64,000 nt of DNA. Origin: Panorpa germanica. Taxonomy: Eukaryota; Arthropoda; Insecta; Mecoptera; Panorpidae. The DNA lies in contig OY783220.1 of assembly GCA_963678705.1 (NCBI GenBank), positions 3,617,001 to 3,681,000 of the forward strand, given 5' to 3'. Below the pieces are notes generated by a model that was given only the letters and a program-made list of their open reading frames with translations, did not search any database and was not told where the DNA came from. Both the position numbers and the translations under genes were made by a program. Shown here piece after piece: positions 59,439 to 64,000 of the stretch; the first letter of the stretch is position 1, and each line of letters starts with the position of its first letter.

Positions 59439-59687
59439 CCCAGTAAACATTTTGGAGTCACTTTGACATCATATTGAAGATGCGTCATGATTTTTTCGTC
59501 ATAAAAGAGTTCATTTATAGTTCAGTTTCTCACATTTTTTCATATAAAATGTCTACTTTATCGGCTACAAATGGCGAAATTACCTGTCGGAATACAAATG
59601 AAGATGAAGTTGATGCGAACTATAATTGAAGTGAAATAGTGATAGAAACGTCACTAAATAGGGCACTTCACCAAATTGTTTACTGGG
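59439..59687 (-). mobile_element. CCCAGTAAAC TIR element inside a LINE remnant
   Basis: Both ends intact: CCCAGTAAACATTTTGGAGT and ACCAAATTGTTTACTGGG, 249 bp, flanked by TT on both sides. It is the most complete copy and lies in reverse orientation to 23857. Confidence 0.8.
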
Positions 59688-59789
59688 TTAGAATGCAAAA
59701 TAGGAAGCAACTATTAAATATAAAGTCGAGGAGGAAGAAGTATGCAAGATATGTCGGAGGAGGAAGAAAAGCTGGAACTATTATAAGTA

Positions 59790-60814
59790 CCTAGTAAACA
59801 TATTTAAGTTACTTTGACAACATATACAATATGCGTATGATTTTTTTGACATGAAACAATTCAATTTGATTTTACCCGTTCAATGGATTAAACTACAAAT
59901 GGCAAAATCACTTCACCGTTCAGAATCGAATCGATCACTTTATAATTTATTACCTGATATATAAGGTGGACCAATAATAATTTAAGTTAGACGTTAGATA
60001 GTTTTGTTTAGATGATAAGAATGGGCTTGTGTCCTATGTCTTAATTTCTATAAAAGTGTACTATATATTGATAAAGTGGGTTACTAGAACCTCAAATGTT
60101 CAATTATTTTTTAATAACTCCTTATATGTTAGGAGATATTAACAATTAAAAAAGTCATTTTGTCTCTTTAATTATTAAAGGGATTTAACGTTGTACAAAC
60201 TCCAAATGCATGTGACATCACAATCCTTGTGTAAGGTTACCAACCTTACAGATCATAAATCTCTGCTATATATATGTATATATCAAAATATCAAATATTA
60301 TTTACAGTTATTTCAAGGAACAATAAAATTTCAATATTATGTCTGCCGTAACAGGGTTAAATAAAGTAAAAACTTATTATTCTTTGACTTGACTGGATTG
60401 TTTGAGTACCAACAGCTACAAAACATTACCACAACACTGACCTACTCAACAAATAACTGACGTTAAAATGCATTTCATGTCATACAAATATGGGTGACCA
60501 TTTCTAGCGCTAAAACTACAATTCAAATTTTTAATTGCTATATCTCCGTCAATATTTAGATATTTAATAAAATAGACACGCCAATACACATTTATTAACA
60601 TCAATTTCAATCAACAATTGAAAAATCGACCACCAACAAATGAGGACACAAGCCCATTCTTAAGCTACTATTAGTCCGCTGAATACTAAGGTGCAGTATC
60701 CATATAGTCGTAGTTGCAAATAAACCATTAAACAGAGACAGATATATCTTGTTTCTTTTTCTGTGATATTACACTTCACCTAGCTGTGCCATTATTCACC
60801 AAAATGTTTACTTT
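59790..60814 (-). mobile_element. CCCAGTAAAC TIR element interrupted by a second element
   Basis: Left end CCTAGTAAACATATTTAAGT with ATGCGTATGATTTTTTTGAC. A right end ACTTCACC...CACCAAAATGTTTAC appears at about 60772-60805. The 60018-60660 element lies between, so the two ends are probably one copy. The interior is decayed. Confidence 0.45.
60018..60660. mobile_element. TIR element with perfect 18-bp ends and TA duplication
   Basis: AGAATGGGCTTGTGTCCT at the left is the exact reverse complement of the right end, and TA flanks both sides. At 643 bp without coding capacity it is a MITE of Tc1/mariner type by its TA target. Related copies are at 47298-47758 and 23660-23780. Confidence 0.75.
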
Positions 60815-60960
60815 TTAGGTGTAAGAGAAAGCTGGAAAATGGGAGAAACTTGAAGGAACTGACGCTAACAGAGAGAGAATGAATGACGAAAATAAGAAGA
60901 AAGCAAAGAGAAAAGGAACGAAAAAAGCAAGGAACACTGAAAAACATTGAAATGAATTAT

Positions 60961-63106
60961 ATCTTCAGTTTTATTAATTTATAAAATGAAATTGGTAAAA
61001 ATAAATGTAAGTAAATTGTAAAGCTGAAAGGCTTACGTGTAATGTAAGCGCACATTAATGTGATGATTGCTCCGTTATAATTATGTTACAAGTGTAATTT
61101 ATTTTTAATTCAATTTCTATAGCTAATTTACTATGTATGTTATGTAAAATATAAACAAAAGTTATTTAACACAATTAGCTATATTATTAATCATCAGACT
61201 ATTTTACAAAAATTTATATTTTATTAATTTTAATTTTTTTGTTAATTTTAAATTTATATTTTATAATCAAAAAGTTTTAAATTAAGTTTAGTAAAATAAA
61301 TTAAAATCAAATTTATATTTATAACTAATGAAATTTCTTTTTAATATGATAAATAATATGTGAATTAGACAACTCGAGATTATATTAACTCAAAAACAAT
61401 GGAAAAACACTTTCAGAATTTTCCAATTTTTCGAGCCATTTTTTTTTAATTTTTCTTTCCCTAGAACCCTTATTCACACGATATATTTATATCAGATTAC
61501 ATCAGATTTAAATCAGATTAACTCCAATGAATTTTTGAATTTTTGAAGTTTTAGACGCCTACAAAAAATAAGACGCAACTACAATAACTCTTTAAATAAT
61601 ATTTAATAGATAAATTAACACTATTAAGTATTATATAACGTGATTACCGATAACCTTTTAGTCTTTAACTAAAACGAATATAACTGTTACATAACTAGAT
61701 TCTTACAACATTTATAAAAATAAATATTGTACGTCTCAATATTTTAGCAAGAGTATTTTCCAAGCTTTTTTATAATCGAAACAAAAGCTTACATTCTGAT
61801 TTATCGTTTTTTGTGCTTAACTTGTTCTTACATCATACTGTGTACAATCTTTATGTTATTGAGTTGTAATAAAGGTTTGTTCAACATTTCCTTGTTGTTA
61901 TTTGTCCAAGGATTATAAACTTCATACCTAAACACTTAACATTGCTTCAATATTTTTCTCGAATGCTCGGATTTATTTTCGTTAAGTCTTTTAAAATAAA
62001 TCATATAAATATTATTGTAGAAATAGAAAATATTTTCATTGGAACTACTGATTCTTTATATACAAGTCGGTATGACGATGACGTCATATAATATGTCGTT
62101 CGCTTGAGAACACGATAATGTATCATTGTTACCAATGACAATTGGTCCCAGAGTCTCACGTCTTGCAAGTAAGTAACAAGTAACAAGTAACTTGGTAAGC
62201 AAATGACTAATAATAGAACATCTTAAATATGATTCTAGATTTTCCCATTAACTTGATAATGCATTTAACTTCCACCAAGTTAAACGAGTATGATTAGAAT
62301 GTAACGATGCCATGCAAGAGTTTCTTGTTACATTGAGTTACGCGGTTGAAGTAACAATGCTAATTGTCCTAAAACCCGGAACTAACATCCAACATGATTT
62401 GAAGTTACACCCCGACCCCCAACCCCCGACCGTGAACCTGCTAAAATTAAATCATGAATTATATGAGCTTTAACTAAAGTATCTCTATAGCGGACCAGCT
62501 TATCTCTCATGCCGGAGCTGAGAGCATTGGTCACGCTGTGGTCCGAATCCTTGTTGTCAGGATGGACTCAAGCTGAATTGAAGCGTTGTGCAGAACACAA
62601 AGTGCAGATCAGAGCAGCACTGCGGTAAATTCATGGCTCGATCGAAATATTTGTGCTGGAATTTCCATATTACAAGCACATTAGCATATTCCAGGAAAAA
62701 ATCGTACGGATACGAAATGATGTATAAATTTACATAAAAGTTATTGCACTGCCATCTGTTGGAGCCAGCGTTAAACACACCTGTAGAAAAGGTCTAAACG
62801 TAAATAAATTGAAAGTGGTTTTTTCCTTCTTAAAGAAAAATATTAAATATTCTTTTTATGATTTGTCCTTTCGAAATCCGATTACCTTCAAATATATGTA
62901 TATGTATAAAACAGTATCTTAAGTAAATTAAAATTATAACATTCCTGAACCGTTTTTTATAATATTTATTTGATATCAATTTTATCTGGTATCAAGCAAC
63001 AATGCTGTCATTAAAACCTATTTTAGTTCAAAATTTCTTTGTTACATATTATCCCGTAATAAAAATACCAGGTTTTATAAGTGTTGGGGTAAAACCCACT
63101 GCTAGT
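60961..63106. other. Non-coding stretch
   Basis: 61080-61800 is extremely AT-rich. 62165-62190 is an AAGTAAC tandem. A tRNA-like patch at 62490-62560 (GGTCCGAATCC box B) may be a SINE head. Confidence 0.4.
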
Positions 63107-63524
63107 AGGGGCCATCCAAAAATTGTCACACATGTCGCACAAATTTCCGCTATTCTAACCCCCCCCCCCCTCTTCTCTCTTTCACTCTCTTGGTGTGACG
63201 TCATACATTTCAATTAATAACATATTTTGTAATATTATATAGTTTTTAGAATAAATGACATTTTGTTTCTTTTTATCTTATGAAATTTATAATTTTTTCA
63301 GGAAGTTACCTTAATTTAACCTATTCTTTAAATATGTTAACTTACTGTACATTTCAACTAATGCAATTTTATATTGCCCCTCGCGGAAATTTATATTTTT
63401 TTAACAAAATAACGAAATTTTTTGTATTTATTTTATGTATATATTTTATGTATATAACATCTTGTCACAATTGTTAGACCCTATCCCCCTTCTTTACATG
63501 TGACGTAATCTATGAAGGGCCCCT
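63107..63524. mobile_element. ACGTCA TIR element, near full length
   Basis: Ends AGGGGCCATCCAAAAATTGT and ...TGACGTAATCTATGAAGGGC then CCCT pair imperfectly (AGGGGCC). The interior has TTGTCACACATGTCGCAC, a run of ten C, TGACGTCA at 63196-63203 and TTGTCACAATTGTTAGACCC. No gene. Relatives are at 249, 8510 and 37268. Confidence 0.65.
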
Positions 63525-64000
63525 TAGAAATAAAAGTAAGATTTGATTTGTCTTAATCAGTTTTATTAATCAGTTCACTGCTGAAGTGGAAGTGGGTTTT
63601 TATTTATTTGCCTTGACTTTTATTCGTCATAGTCACCATCAAACATTTTTTATACATATTTTACAATTTTTAATTCACTAATTAATTTTGAATCATTTAA
63701 CAAAAATTTAGTATTGCAAAAAATATTGCTGTTTTAATAAAGAAAATAATCCAAATACAAGTTTACCGAATTTTTGATATTAATCCAATCTAAATTCCGC
63801 TTACAACTTCTATGATTGCATTGCATATACGCAAAATTTTGTTTTCGTATTTTTATGTTCACTTGACATCCCACAGCTTCGCGGCATCGAAACATCGAGA
63901 CATCGAGAACATCAGGGCATCAGGGAGTCGCGAGATTCAAACTTACTGTGGTCTGGTGGTTGAAGTAGAGAATGGGACATGACGGAAAGGAGGAGTAGGT
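63525..64000. other. Non-coding end of the window
   Basis: A short CATCGAGA/CATCAGGG repeat at 63885-63930; nothing else. Confidence 0.5.

Larger units (their letters stand above)
59235..60960 (+). mobile_element. GA-rich LINE remnant interrupted by nested TIR elements
   Basis: LINE pieces are 59235-59438, 59688-59789 (EEEVCKICRRRKKSWNYYK) and about 60815-60960 (basic tail). TIR elements fill the gaps at 59439-59687 and 59790 to about 60814. The LINE pieces read as one continuous purine-rich tract when the inserts are ignored. Confidence 0.55.

Noticed and set aside
1..64000. CRISPR arrays, rRNA genes, bacterial operons, viral genes
   Set aside because: No regularly spaced identical repeats, no rRNA core sequence, no compact gene order and no recognisable viral protein frame in the window.

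Overview
The window is AT-rich eukaryotic DNA, most likely from an insect. It has dispersed eukaryotic tRNA genes, mariner and Helitron remnants, many 5'-truncated LINE tails, TIR elements, hexanucleotide repeats and one GT-AG spliced small gene. No bacterial operons, Shine-Dalgarno sites, rRNA genes or CRISPR arrays are visible. The most abundant LINE family has a C-terminal ARFRLGNE / CxxC...EHI signature that I associate from memory with hymenopteran genomes. That is only a weak guess at the order.

The best protein-coding find is a two-exon gene on the minus strand at 51890-52466. Exon 1 is a signal peptide that ends on a GTACGT donor. Exon 2 starts after a TTTTTTAAATTAG acceptor and carries six cysteines in a C-x6-C-x3-C-x10-C-x5-C-x-C layout. 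The product is an 81-residue secreted CS-alpha-beta (defensin-like) peptide with an acidic tail. A TATA-like box and a poly(A) signal sit at plausible distances.

Three confident tRNA genes lie within 2.6 kb: tRNA-Leu(AAG) at 39689 (+), tRNA-Ser(AGA) at 40023 (-) and tRNA-Leu(AAG) at 42184 (-). The two Leu genes are arms of an inverted duplication about 350-380 bp long that includes their flanks.

Most of the rest is decayed mobile DNA. 1-10 kb: an ACGTCA TIR repeat, a mariner transposase pseudogene (3.2 kb), a LINE tail, tRNA-derived SINEs (7.0, 9.8 kb) and a mariner-type end (9.3 kb). 10-20 kb: an unexplained open frame (10.2 kb), LINE fragments, and a dispersed repeat (14.6 kb). 20-30 kb: a candidate transmembrane exon (21.0 kb), TIR elements, LINE tails and a GC-rich block (28.0 kb). 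30-43 kb: few repeats, a candidate 80-nt exon (32.2 kb), GA-rich LINE debris and the tRNA cluster. 43-54 kb: a two-and-a-bit-copy 365-bp tandem repeat with an internal dyad (43.6 kb), two LINE tails with clear target-site duplications (48.6 and 50.9 kb), the peptide gene and a Helitron. 54-64 kb: a head-to-tail Helitron pair with a TIR element at its junction (56.7-57.7 kb), a LINE-in-which-TIR-element-in-which-TIR-element nest (59.2-61 kb) and a full-length ACGTCA element (63.1 kb).

No multi-exon host gene could be reconstructed apart from the peptide gene. The window therefore reads as intergenic or long-intron sequence around a small secreted-peptide gene and a tRNA cluster. All repeat boundaries were set by eye from copy-to-copy comparison inside the window.
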